From: Delphinapterus leucas
Lineage: Eukaryota > Chordata > Mammalia > Artiodactyla > Monodontidae
Direction: 5' to 3'
Length of the DNA stretch: 64,000 bases
Assembly (NCBI RefSeq): GCF_002288925.2
Contig: NW_022098076.1
Location: 87,800,964 to 87,864,963 of the forward strand
The position numbers and the translations under genes were made by a program. The notes under the pieces were generated by a model. It saw only the letters and a program-made list of their open reading frames with translations. It did not search any database and was not told where the DNA came from. Below are positions 45,791 through 58,553 of the stretch, one piece after another (the first letter of the stretch is position 1; every line of letters starts with the position of its first letter).

Positions 45791-46274
45791 TCAACAGACG
45801 ATTGGCTTAAGAAGATGTGGTATATATACATTGGAATATTACTCAGCCATACAAAAGAGTGAAATACTGCCATTTGCAGCAACATGGATGGACCCAGAGA
45901 ATAATGCTTAGTGAAGACAGAGACAGACAGAGAAAGAAAAATACTATATGGTATCACTTATATATGGATTCTAAAAAATAATACAAATGAATCTATATAT
46001 AACAGACTCACAGACATAGAAACAAATTTATGTTTACCAGAGGCTGGAGAGGGTCAGTTAAGGAATATGGAATTAACAGATACAAACTACTATACATAAA
46101 ATAGATAAGCAAACAAGATTTACTGTATAGTACAGGGAATTATATATAATATCTTGTAATAACCTATAATGGAATATAATCTGAAAAAAATAACTGAATC
46201 ACTGTGCTGCACACCTGAAACTAACACAGTATTGTAAATCAACTATACTTCAGTTAGAAAACAAACAAACAAAC
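45791..46274 (+). mobile_element. L1 3' end (copy 2 of 27486-27969)
   Basis: It lacks the first ~33 bases of L1 found before 27486 in copy 1, because the junction is here. Confidence 0.9.
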
Positions 46275-46569
46275 CACATTGCTCTCTCTGCCACTTCTTT
46301 GGGGGGAGTGTGACTTTGCTGGTTTTCTCCTAGAGAACCCAACTCCTGGAGCTGGTTGTTGCTCCTGCCCTTGTTTGGTTTTCTTTGGGGATTATATCAA
46401 TGTGTTGTTGTTCTTCTGTTTTCTTGCAAATTGTCTACTTTTTACCTTTCCCTTACAAAAATTCAGTCATGTACAAAAGGTACTATCATGCTTTATTTTA
46501 TTTAAAACAAAAAAGGGTAACTTACTCCTTTCTCATTTCAGTTATGAAAGCATGCAGTCCTCGTTTTCT

Positions 46570-46781
46570 TTCTTTTTTTTTTTTTTTTTTGCGGTAGGCG
46601 GGCCTCTCAGTGCTGCGGCCTCTCCCGCTGCGGAGTACAGGCTCCGGACGCGCAGGCTCAGCGGCCATGGCTCACGGGCCCACCCGCTCCGCGGCATGTG
46701 GGATCCTCCCGAGCCAGGGCACGAACCCATGTGCCCTGCATCGGCAGGCGGCCTCTCAACCACTGCGCTACCAGAGAAGCC
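46570..46781 (-). mobile_element. CHR-type SINE (copy 2 of 28265-28476)
   Basis: Same target duplication, cctcgttttct, at 46559-46569 and 46782-46792. Confidence 0.95.
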
Positions 46782-47072
46782 CCTCGTTTTCTGCTTTATG
46801 CATTTTTGTTTGTTTGGTTTGGCCTGTCTACAGTAGATCTTCTCTTATTTGGTGATTTTTTAGTATTATGTTAACCTGTTCTTCTGTGTTCATCACCATT
46901 TCTATTAGTTCCAAAGAGCCTGAGCTTCCTCTAGGTCTGTTTGTGGTTAAATACTAGTGTTCCTGTTAACTCAGTGGACAGATTGTAGAGTCTACAGTTT
47001 TTAAACCAAGGAAGTAATTTTTTGGTTCCAAGCCTTGGTAAACTGACTACTTTATTTCCTTCTCCAACCTAG

Positions 47073-47174
47073 GATGGTGATCGAGACATTTTTATTGATG
47101 GGGTTGTTGCTCGTAATAGAGCCTTGAATGGGGACCTGGTGGTTGTGAATCTGCTTCCAGAGGAGCAGTGGAAG
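47073..47174 (+). CDS. DIS3L2: DIS3L2 exon 5, copy 2
   Basis: Base-for-base identical to 28768-28869, including acceptor aacctag and donor AAG|gtgagt. Both flanking phases are 0, so splicing exon 5 copy 1 to copy 2 would keep the frame and repeat 34 residues (from DGDRDIF to EEQWK) inside cold-shock domain 1. Alternatively one copy could be skipped, giving the normal mRNA. Because no mutation separates the two exons, nothing in the sequence says which is used. An assembly duplication would also look like this. Confidence 0.93.
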
Positions 47175-47862
47175 GTGAGTTAAATTTTCCTTTTATAACT
47201 GTAGACTTCTCAGAGCCTTTTGCAGTAGTGCATCAGTGAGACATCATTAACTGAAGCCGTCACAGACCCCTGAGGCCCTTGGTTGCCTCAGAAGCAGACC
47301 ACAGAATTCTTGGGACATAGAAGCATTGGGTGCGCAGACATTTAATGATTTCGGTTCACCTTGTTCCCTCCCCTATGATCTGTCTTCCCTGTCACATGCT
47401 TTGCATTGGTTTCTGGTAATTTTTAGGATAGAAAAAAAGCTTGCAGGGGACATTCAAACCTGATACATATTAATATCCCACATTTAATGCTGGGAGAACT
47501 AGAAAGACAAAGCCATAGGGATGGTGCAGTCTTCACATATTCCTGCTGCCTCTCCTGGAGAACCCAGGCAACACATATCTAGTTCTGTGATGTCCAGTTT
47601 GGTAATTGGACTTCTCGTGGCAGATAAAAATAGACTGTGTATTTTTATAAAACAGAAATTTGGTAGCAGACGAAAATGTTTTTAACATGAGAATATTCTG
47701 GGTTTTAGTCTCCATCTGTGTCTGTCAACTGAAAAGGAAGATTTGGTTTTGTTTTGACTATTGTTTTAAATAAGGATCAGGCACTAGAATGATTCATAGC
47801 AACAGTTTCTTTGAATTGTCATATAAAACTGGTAACTTGTATATCTAAGTCTGAATTTTTCT
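47175..47862. other. Intron, unassigned (copy 2 of 28870-29557)
   Basis: Nothing recognised, as in copy 1. Confidence 0.5.
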
Positions 47863-47877
47863 TCCTAGTATTCTTTT

Positions 47878-48579
47878 CATATTTTGAATTTTATTTTATT
47901 TTATTTATACAGCAGTTTCTTATTATCTGTTTTATACATATTAGTGTATATATGTCAATCCTAATCTCCCAATTTATCCCACCACCACCACCTACCCCCA
48001 CCCCCGCCCTCTTTCCCCCTGTGGTATCCATACGTTTGTTCTCTACATCTGTGTCTTTACCGGTTCATCTGTACCATTTTTCTAGGTTCCACATGTATGC
48101 GTTAATATACGATGTTTGTTTTTCTCTTTCTGACTTACTTCACTCTGTATGACAGACTCTAGGTCCATCCACATCTCTACAAAATGACCGAATTTCATTC
48201 CTTTTTATGGCTGAGTAATATTCCATTGTATGCATGTACCACATCTTCTTTATCCATTTATCTGTCGATGGGCATTTAGGTTGCTTCCATGACCTGGCTA
48301 TGGTAAATAGTGCTGCAATGAACGTTGGGGTGCATGTGTCTTTTTGAATTATGGTTTTCTCTGGGTATATGCCCAGTAGTGGGTTGCCCATTCTAACTGG
48401 TGTGAGGTGATACCTCATGGTAGTTTTGATTTGCATTTCTCTAATAATTAGTGATGTTGAGCATCTTTTCATGTGCCTCTTGGCCATCTGTATGTCTTCT
48501 TTGGAGAAATGTCTATTTAGGTCTTCTGCCCATTTTTTGATTGGGCTGTTTGTTTTTTTTAATATTAAGCTGCATGATT
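47878..48579 (-). mobile_element. L1 3' end with internal deletion (copy 2)
   Basis: Same deletion junction and target sites as 29573-30274. Confidence 0.93.
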
Positions 48580-48592
48580 CCTAGTATTCTTT

Positions 48593-48920
48593 TTCTTTTT
48601 TCATTTATTTATTTATTTTTGGCTGCGTTGGGTCTTCATTCCTGTGTGCGGGCTTTCTCTAGTTGCGGTGTGTGAGGTTTATTCTTCGTTGCTGTGTGCG
48701 GACTTCTCATTGCGGTGGCTTCTCTTGTTGCCGAGCACGGGCTCTAGGCGCGTGGGCTTCAGTAGTTGTGGCTTGTGGGCCCCAGAATGCAGGCTTAGTA
48801 GTTGAGGCATATGGGCCCAGCTGCTCTGTGCCATGTGGGAACCTCCCAGACCAGGGCTCGAACCTGCATCCCCCGCACCGGCAGGCAGACTCCCAACCAC
48901 TGTGCCACTAGAGAAGTCCC
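48593..48920 (-). mobile_element. Long CHR-type SINE (copy 2)
   Basis: Copy of 30288-30615, with the same triple target arrangement. Confidence 0.92.
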
Positions 48921-49015
48921 CCTAGTATTCTTTATATCATATCTTTTATTTTATTTGGCTCAATTTATTGCTACTCAAGAATTTGGTATCCTCTTCAGTG
49001 AGAGGTATTACAGCA

Positions 49016-49250
49016 GAGTGATTGATAGAGTGGACTTTTAGGCTAGGCTACTTGGGTTTGAAGCTCATCTTTGCCAGTCATCTGTATAACCTTGGGTGAA
49101 TTATACACCCTCTCTGTCCTTCAAATACCTCATCTGTAAAATGAGAATAATCATAGTACCTACTTCATAGGTTTGTCGTAGTATTAAATGAGAATATATG
49201 TAGAAATCTTAGAATAGTGCCTGACCCATGGTAGCAGCTCAAGTTTTTAT
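49016..49250 (+). mobile_element. MIR (copy 2)
   Basis: Copy of 30711-30945. Confidence 0.85.
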
Positions 49251-49364
49251 TATTAATTTTTTCCAGAAATGTGGGAAGTACTACCTTATCTCAGAGCTTT
49301 GTTGAGGCAGAAATTAAATTCTTCTTTTTATCTGATAGGGCTATAGTAACTGAGTAAGACCTAT

Positions 49365-49495
49365 GTGTCAGGAATTTGTAGGGTGCACGGAAATTATTAA
49401 TGCTCAAGATGGACATAGTTGTTGCCCTCATGGAGCTTTTAGTCTGGTAGGGAGTGCAGGTAGGAAGAGACAGATACTACTCACACTTATACAAA
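49365..49495. mobile_element. L2-like fragment (copy 2)
   Basis: Copy of 31060-31190. Confidence 0.6.
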
Positions 49496-49741
49496 TTTAA
49501 GGAAAATTTTGATTAATGCTGCGAAGTTAAGTGCAGAGTGTTTTACAAGAGTGAATTATCCTAGTCCAGATCTACCTCTTCACCTCCCCCCAACTCCCAT
49601 CCCTAGTTGCTGACAATTGTGGATAGTCTCCTTACTTGAGTCTTGAAAACACAGCTAAGGGTTGGCTCCAGGTCCTAGGAACATAGGTTGATTTAGGTCA
49701 TTTCCTCTTTTCCTGAAAGCATCATCGAGCAGTGTTGACTG

Positions 49742-49742
49742 G
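49742..49742. other. Single copy-specific base (G)
   Basis: Reads tgactGggttt; copy 1 reads tgactgAgttt at 31437. A transition, the only difference noticed between the copies. Confidence 0.9.
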
Positions 49743-50023
49743 GTTTAAGATGACAGGAAGAATGCATTAGGGTCTGGTCAAACCAAAGGAAGTATTCCTA
49801 GAAGTCATAGAGAGAGTAAATAGGCAGCATTATAGTAAAGATAAGCCAAGGAACAGAAAAGATGATGGATCCCTTCTACTTAAGGGGTGAGAATGGATAG
49901 ACTAGAAAGAAATAGAAGAGTGTTTAGCAAGACAGATGGATCTAGAGCTGACCAGGGCAGGTATGAGGTATTGACTGGTTAAAGAGTTAATGGAATGGCT
50001 GTGTTAAGTGTTAATTTCTTTTT

Positions 50024-50222
50024 TTTTTCTGCGGTACGCGGGCCTCTCACTGTTGTGGCCTCTCCCGTTGCGGAGCACAGGCTCCGGATGCACAGGCTCA
50101 GCAGCCATGGCTCACGGGCCCAGCCGCTCCACGGCACGTGGGATCTTCCCGGACTGGGGCACGAACCTGCGTCCCCTGCATCGGCAGGTGGACTCCCAAC
50201 CACTGTGCCACCAGGGAAGCCC
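50024..50222 (-). mobile_element. CHR-type SINE (copy 2)
   Basis: Copy of 31719-31917. Confidence 0.94.
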
Positions 50223-50254
50223 TTAATTTCTTTTTAAACATTTTAATAGAGATC

Positions 50255-51355
50255 TTGAAAATATATGGAAACCTAGATGGTTTCACTTACTGATGAATTC
50301 CACTAAACATTTAAGGAAGAAATAGTCCTTGATTTTACAAAAACGCTTACAGGAAAAACAAGAGAAGGATACCTTTTCCAACTCATTCTGTGAGGCCAGC
50401 ATTGCCCTAATACCAGAACCAGGAACGGACATTTTAAGAAAAGAAAGCTACAGACCAGTACTCCTCACAAACATCGGTGAAAAAGTCCTCACCAAAATAT
50501 TAACAAATAAAATCCAGCAATGTATTAAAAGGATAATACAACATGAGCTAGTGGGGTTTATCTCAGGAGTGCAAGGCTGGTTTAATATCTGAAAAGCAAT
50601 TTGGTGTAATTCACCATATTAACAGGCTAAAGTTAACCCCATATTTAAATCAAATGCCATCATTTTGATAGATGCAGAAACTATATTTGACAAAAGTCCA
50701 CAACCATTCATGATAAAAACTCATAGTAGACTAGCAATAGAAGAGGACTTCTTCAGTCTGATGAAGAATATCTAGGAGATACTTATAACTAACATTATTC
50801 TTAGTGGTGAAGGAGTGAATGTTTTTTTTCTACTATTGGGAATGCGGTAAGACTGTCCCTTCTCATTCCTTTTATTCAACATCATATTGGAGATTCTAGT
50901 CAGTATGATAAAGCAATAGAAAAAAACATTTAGATCGGAAAGGATGAAGGAAAACCTTCTTTATTCTCAGACTGTGTGATTTTCTATGTATAAAAACCTA
51001 AGGAATTTAAAAGAAAAGCTACTAGAACTAATAAGTGAGCTTAGCAAGGCTGAAGGACAGAGGCTGATATACAAAAACCCATTGTATTTCTATATAGTAG
51101 CAATGAAAAATTGGAAGTTGAAAACTTTGTTAAAGTACCATTTTTAATAGGATGAAAAATATGAAATACTTAGGGTTAAATGTGACCAAAGATGTGTAAG
51201 ACTATAAAACATTATTGAGAGAAATTAAATAAGGCCTCAGCAAATGGTGAGAAGTACTGTGTTCATGAATTAAAAGACTCAATATTGTTAAACTGCCAAT
51301 TCTATTCAAATTGATCTGTAGATTAAGCATAATTCCAAAAATCCTAGCCCTTAAG
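50255..51355 (+). mobile_element. Old L1 ORF2 RT fragment (copy 2)
   Basis: Copy of 31950-33050; the 87-residue RT block is at 50329-50592. Confidence 0.85.
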
Positions 51356-51541
51356 CAAGGAGGAGGAGGATGTTTAGTGAAATATGTTCTCAGGATTAAG
51401 CATAGGAAGCCCAGACCAAAGAGGCTAGAGTCAGGAACTTTGGATGAAATCCTTTTAGCTCTAATTTGTAATGTTCCGCCTATATTATTTCTGCATTCCC
51501 CCAAGTGTAAAAACAACTTTCCAGTTAGCAGTACACTTCTT

Positions 51542-51734
51542 TTTTTCAAAGATTTTTTTGATGTGGACCAGTTTTAAAGTCTTTATTGAATTTGTTACAA
51601 TATTGCTTCTGTATTATGTTTTGGTTTCTTGGCCATGAGGAATGTGGGATCTTAGCTCCCCAACCAGGGATCGAACCTGCACCCCCTGCATTGGAAGGCA
51701 AAGTCTTAACTACTGGGCTGCCAGTGAAGTCCCG
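51542..51734 (-). mobile_element. tRNA-derived SINE (copy 2)
   Basis: Copy of 33237-33429. Confidence 0.94.
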
Positions 51735-52315
51735 AGCAGTACACTTCTTAAAATGCAAAGAGTCCCTGTTTATCCTCTGTGTTGTCCAGTCTGAATCTCT
51801 TTAATAGTCAGTCTTGTGGAGAGAAATATTGCAGAGGCTAGAGTGGACCATGGCATCTTTCAAGTCAAAAGAAAAGTAGGCTAAGTCCCTAAATCTTGGG
51901 TGCTGGGTGTTGGCTGGGACCTCAGAAATGGTGCTAGAGCCTAATTGTAGAAAACCTCTGATGGTTTTCTTACCAATGCCTAAGACTCCTGAATCAGCAC
52001 AGAAAAAGGAACTTTGGAGCCCACTTGGTTTTGGAGACTGCCATCAGAGCTACTGGCAGGTGGACCAGGCACCTCATCAAGAATCATAGCAGTCACTGTC
52101 CTGTACAGGAATGGGCAGTGCTGGGGTTTCTAGGCAGATGGGTAGAGGGAAATAGAGGGACTCAGAAGGCCAGTATTAGTATTAGTATTGAGGAGTCTGG
52201 AGAGGAGGTGATATTCATGAAGGAGGTGTGCAGAACAAAGCTGAGAGTAGCTGTTTTTTGTCAGAGAAAGATGGATGTGAGGATACCTCATTAGAATTGA
52301 GGCCAATCCTATAGG

Positions 52316-52477
52316 CCAGTGCTTGTCTCTAGCTTGCAAATGATTCACCTGGGGACTTTGTTGAAATGCAAAGTATAATTTAGTAGATCTGAGGTGGTGC
52401 CCCAAATCGTGCATTTCTAACAAGTCCCCAGTCAACATTGGTGCTACGGGTTCTGGAACCATCCTTTGAATAACAAG
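52316..52477. mobile_element. MER5A-like relic (copy 2)
   Basis: Copy of 34011-34172. Confidence 0.8.
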
Positions 52478-54908
52478 GCTATAATATGTGAGTCAGGAGA
52501 AAAGAAGAAAGAAGCAGCTAGGGAACTGGGGGAAGAACTCTCTGGGCCCAGGATCTGAGACTTGGTTGGTGGGAAGATAGTTGAGGAAGAAATGTGCACC
52601 TTAACACTTGTGGCTGAGCCATGATGTCCCCCTGAGAGACTGGATCCTGAACCTCTTATTATTAATGACATCCTTTTGAGCAAGGATTGGAATGGATATA
52701 GAGAAAGACCTAGACTGGCAAGGAGAACCCTACCCTTTGTGTTGCTGGTAGAAGTAGAGTCGGGGTGATGACAGAGGGGCTGCCTTGGTATGTATATAGG
52801 CCCTCTTCGGCTTTCAGAAGATTTGAAATGTAGAGAGTGGCTCAGGGTTCCTTACTTGTTCCGTTTCTGTGGAGTTCCTAAAGGTCTTCACAGTGGCTGC
52901 CTGACAACTGCTTTTTATATTAAAGTCACCCCCATTAAGTATGTCTCTTAGGCCTCATTGGAATAAGTATTTCACAGCTTCCCATTCTGAAGAGGGGAGC
53001 TCTGTTGGCTATAGCCCACCTGTGACAGTTGTTGGTGACAGGGTCAAACTAGGGAGAAGAGAATATTCAGACTGTCATCAAGAATCCCTGACATGTAGAA
53101 TATAAACATCTCAAAGCATACTGGCCAATTGTATTACAGGTTTGTTAGTACAAAAGCATATTGTTATCAAAGGAATCTGTCCTCAATGGTGTGAGCAAAT
53201 GCGAATTAATTGGATTATTCATCTTTGCTTCTCTATTCTTGTGCTCACCCCTCTTGGGTATGTAAACAACAGTTCTTTTAGGTGTAGTAGTAAATAGTCA
53301 ATTTATTTCACAGCATGTTTTTTGGCAAAATAGATAGCTGTAGAAGTATCAAGCTGTGAGGCAATAATAAAAAATAATTTGCTCTTATATAACAATTATA
53401 ATTTCAGAATTCCTCCATGCTTTTAGTAGTTATATGTGATTTATTACAGTCATGTAATGGAGGATTCTTGAGGCAAATGATAGTTTCTTTGTCAATTTGG
53501 AAATTAAGCAACTTGTTTGAGAACTTGGAGTTTTGGGAAACAGAGTAGAATCCATATGTCTTGACTTAGCTTAATGTTCTTTCCTTTCCTTATGTTTGTT
53601 TTTTTTGCTCTTTTTTTTTTCCTGTGAGGGTGTGTGTATGTATTTTTATAGCCTGAGGATTTGTGGCTTTCCTCAGGTTTTCAGAGTGGATGGATGTGTC
53701 CCCAAATGGTTAGAAGCCATTGATCTTGATGATTCTGCCTGGAACAGTTCAGGGTATCTGGTGGCTTTTCATCCTCCACCCCTCCTGCCCTGTGCTAGAT
53801 GCAGGAGGTACAAACTCAAATAGGTCACATGCTTTGCTCTTAAGGTGCTTGTAGGCTGGTTGGAAGAGGGATGGGAACAGTTGTAGTATGGTTTGTACGA
53901 TAGAGAAATACATATTGTTATGCGAGCACTAAACTGAGAGAATTTGGGAAGGTTTCATAGAAGGGGTTCCATTTGAACTATGGTTTGGAAGATGGGAATG
54001 GAGAAGGAGAGAGGTTTGGTTTTGTTTTAGGATGAGAATGATTTGTTTAGGGCTGAGAATTATTTGGCAGGAGAGGGTGGTGAAAATTTCCACTTTCAGG
54101 GAGGAGCATATGAAGTAAGGCTCTGTCTTTCTGCCATGCAGTTGGCTGAGTGCTGCAGCCCCTCAACCAACTCTCTTAGACACTGGCATAAGCAGGGAAT
54201 TGCTAATTGTTCCCAAGATCCCCCCCTCTAGGAAGACTAACATCCTTGACCCCCCTTTTACTGAAGCTCACAGTAAGTATCCTGCTCTTTGTAAACTCGT
54301 CTAATTGTCATGTATTTGATCTTAGCCCCACCTCTTCCATTTTCTTTTCTTTTCCCCACCAAGTTCATCTTCCATAATCATCAACAACCTGGTCCTTTAT
54401 CTTTTTTTAAACTATAATAAATTCATCCTATTATTTTTCTTCTCTTAAAAATCAAATACTATAGTACATTGCAATTAAGTGTATGTAGACTCTGTGGATG
54501 CTGCTGCTGATTGCTAACTTTTTAGTGCTAACTGTGTACCAGGAACTGTATTTACTGCTTCACACCATTCTTTAGTCTGCTTTTATCTCTATCCCAGTTT
54601 CGTGAATGGGAAACCTGAGGTTTAGCTTAAGCATCCTACTTATTTAGGGAACAAATAAATATAACTAGGGAGTGACAGTGTTGGGATTCAAATTCACATC
54701 TCTTCATGTCATGACCTCATTGCTATTTGTTATTCCATAGGTGCAAAGGAGAGAGTTATTTGATCTGTAGATAGATATTGTCAGGTATCATAAAAATCAA
54801 CATAAATCCAGAAAATAATAATACATGATTTAGCATTAGGCAGTATCCTGAGTTGCCATCATGGGTAAAGAAGATGACTTTATCAATTGAAACGACCAAA
54901 GGCCCAGT
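52478..54908. other. Intron, unassigned (copy 2)
   Basis: Copy of 34173-36603; nothing further recognised. Confidence 0.5.
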
Positions 54909-55002
54909 ATTCTTTTTTTTTTTTTTTTTTTTTTAAAGCAGCATATAGTATCTTTTTATTATGAGTTTTACTGGTCTTGATCTAGTATTTCAGTTAATTT
55001 TT

Positions 55003-55108
55003 TTTTAATTTTTAAAAAGTTAAAAAAATCTTTTACTTAGTAGCTTTTTATATATATATATATATTTTTAATTTTTAAAAGAATTTTAAAATCTTTTACT
55101 TAGTAGCT
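55003..55108. repeat. 63-base-period repeat with (AT)n (copy 2)
   Basis: Same unit number and same AT-run length as 36698-36803. Confidence 0.9.
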
Positions 55109-58100
55109 CCCAGTATTATTCTTAGAAGACAAACAATTTAGAAACAATTAATTAGAATTCGAGTGAACTGAGTGGTTGTATCCTAAGGCTAGAGAGATAT
55201 GAAAGCTACCCCAGGGCATTAGGGAGGCAAGTATTGGGAATGTGTCTTACCAGACATCTGCCCTACATAACAGATCGAAACCGAGAGAGCTAACCCAATT
55301 ATAAAGTGAAACCATGAGCTACAGCCCGCTGGACAAGACATAGAATCAAAGAGGTTATAGACTCAGATGCCATTCTGGCTTGTTGGCAGTGGATCTCAAA
55401 TTCATGGGACATGTGACACAGGTATTCAGAAGGCAGGTAGGCATTTGTCATATAGAGGGTGCCTTCTTCTGGGACTTTGGGACAGGGTTCTAATTCCAGA
55501 GATGTGAGACCATCTTATTACAAACAGACTGTTGGAGGCAGCCACTAGGCTGGGAGTCAAGGATAGGATTTAATCCCTGAGCTAGGAGAATTGGCTAGAG
55601 CGGTACTGGGAGCAAGAACCAAAGCAGAAGACCAACCTTGAAAGCCAGAACTCTGGGCCTTCTTTGGCTGTACCAAAGGAGATTTGGGAACCCAGAATTC
55701 AGCTCTGGTATCTTGGATCTGGGGGTTGGGTTAAAGCTAGGCCCTCCGATAAGAGGAGCCAAAGCTGTTTAAATATTAACTTCTTTGCTTGATTGGAAAC
55801 TAGGGTGAGCAGCTTAGTTGATGCAGCCATAGTGAGTAGCCCAGAGAAAATCAGAGTACAGGAAGCTGATAAGAGCGTATTAAAATTAAAATCAGGTGAA
55901 ACTGTGAAACAGAAGCTGACTAGCTGAAGAGTCAGGAGTGGATTTCAAGTGAAATCTCTTCTCATTGGAACTTAGCTTCTATATTCTTCTGTCTGAATAT
56001 TTAAAATATAGTAAGACAGACTGGAATATATTTGATGTATTGATACCCAATGGAAAATTATAATGTTATTCATTTATCACCCAGGTATTTGTTGAATACC
56101 TGCATTGTACTTGGGAATAAATCAACCAAACACTTCGTTAGCTAAGTCTAAATTTCTCTTGGGACAGGATTATTTTACTTAATTTACAACAGAGTAAAGT
56201 TTATACATGAATTAAGAAGGATGGAAAAGCAAGGGCAATTATTCTATGTTTTCTAACATGTCTATTGTACAGTTCCTAAGAAAACTTATTTTTATGCAGA
56301 ATGCTAATACTTCAGCAAGGGAATAATAGAAGTATGGATGGACATTTTGGAAGAGATTAGCACAGAAAGAACTTGAGTTTAAAAGAATAAAGGAAGTGCT
56401 GATAGGAGTAACTACTCTTGTTCTAAATTAAACAAACAAAAATCAAAGTGCACATTTAATCCCCAACTTTCAATGGCTATTCCAAACCTTCTTATGGTCA
56501 CATGAAATTGGTCTAGTACAGTAAATTGTTTCCTTTGACAACTAACTTTTCCTTCAAATGATTGTTTTAAAGTTTTGTCTTCCAAGTTCTTCTTTAAATA
56601 TGCACCCATCATACTAGATTATATTTAATCCAATCTCTTATATAACCACTATCATTTTGGATTGCTCTCAATTCCAGTGGAATTCGGATTTCTTAGAACT
56701 GTTTGGTTTCTTGGCCTGCATGGCAGGCCCAAAAAAGACTTGGAAGGTACTTAATCTTGGAGGGCAAGGTCTTTGGAGCCTCCACCCATAACAGTATGGT
56801 AGGTAAGGTATATCTACTACCATGATCAGATTTTCCCAAAATTGTTATATACACAAACCTATTTTTAACAATCATCTTTTCTTCTTCTTTATTGCCAGCT
56901 CTAGGATCAAATACATCAGGTTCTTGCCTGCTTTAAACATGCCTTCAGATCTCTGTAATTCAAATTGAAATGTCTGAAATAAGGAATGTATCATTTAAGG
57001 ATAGAGTAGCTTATTTGTGCTGGGAAACTCCCAATTAATATTTCAGGATTATTTGCTAGAAAACTAATTCATTCCTCCTTAACTCCATGGAGATGGTTTG
57101 GTGAAATTCACATTCATTGTAAGGAATGAGTTAATATAGGTAAAGTACTTAAAGCAATACTGGCATATTATAAATGCTCCAGAAATGTCAGATATTACCA
57201 CTATTCTTCTTTGAAAGGAGGACTGAGAGTTACAGTTAGGCCAAGATCATAATAATGACTCAAGTTTACTATTCCCAGCTCTTGAGTTTACCACTGATAA
57301 CATTTGCTCATAGCAGACATAAAATGTTCATATAAAATGTTGACATAAAATGTTGATGTCTCAGTATGCATTCCTTTGAGGAAATTGCTGGACAGTTGTA
57401 TGCTAGGCAAGATTATACTGTGGAATGATGTGGTTTATTTCTTACTCATGCCCTTTGCCCATCAAGCTCATCTAGGGTTTTGTTTTCAATGATCATCACT
57501 CCAGAGCCCAGGCTGAATGGAACAGCTGCCATCAGGAGTACTCCCCTTTTCTGTGGCAGAAGGAAACAGAGCCCTGGCGGGGCCACATTTAAAATGCCTT
57601 TGTCCCAAAGCGACTTCATCAGTTCTGTTCACAACTCATTGGCCAGAATGAGTCACCTGGCCCTACTCAGCCACAAGAGGGCCAAGAAGTACAGTTCTAC
57701 AAATTGTCTGCAAGTAGGGATAGCAGGAAATATCTGGTGAACTGCACTGATGACTGTCACACTGGATTAATTAGATTCATTGTACTTTGCATTCCTGACC
57801 AGCCATCTGAAAAGTGTGTGCCACTGGTCATTAGGGAGATCAGGCGAAAATTTCTATATCATTTACTATACATACATCACCACTAATGGAAAAAGAATTC
57901 AGAAATACCTGAAAATGATCTAGATGGTCTTTAAGATCACCCTTAGTTATGTAACTCTTGCTTTAAACTACAGTGTGTAATATAAAGTAAATTTGTTGAT
58001 CTTCAAGTTAAGCTAATGGTGTAATTTTTGTAAGTGAAAAGGCAAGGAAGGTTTAAGGAAGTATACTGGCATTTATTTGGTAATATTTATAAACCATAAA

Positions 58101-58538
58101 GAGTTTATCACTAGCAGTAGTATTTTGATATTGTTGCTTGCTACTGCTATTGTTAAAATTTTCATTTTTTATTAAAATTTTTTCAATAGATATATATTAT
58201 CCTATGTTTTATAGAAACTAGTCATGATTTAGGGCATATACATAATTGTCTTATGAATTTAGGCAACTAGGGAGAGGAATATGGTAGATTTGGAAAACTA
58301 TAGATATTTTAGTATTTTGGAGCTTGAAATGCAAGATAGGGATATAAAGTGGCAGGAGATGAGGCCGGGCTGGTAAATGGCAGGTCGGGAGGTTCACATC
58401 GTGAAATGTCTGCATACTGTGTAAAGGAGTTCTGCCGTTATCATGTAGGTACGGGGGAGCCTTTGAAGAATTTTGAGGAGGGGTGATGTAGTCAGATTTG
58501 CATAGTAGAATATCATTTTGGTGGTAGGGTAGAGAATT
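55109..58538. other. Intron, unassigned (copy 2)
   Basis: Copy of 36804-40233. Confidence 0.45.
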
Positions 58539-58553
58539 TAAAGGAAAGGGGTA

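Noticed and set aside
47073..47174. Second exon 5 as evidence for a separate DIS3L2 pseudogene
   Set aside because: It retains introns, identical flanks and perfect splice sites in direct tandem; a processed or dispersed pseudogene would not.
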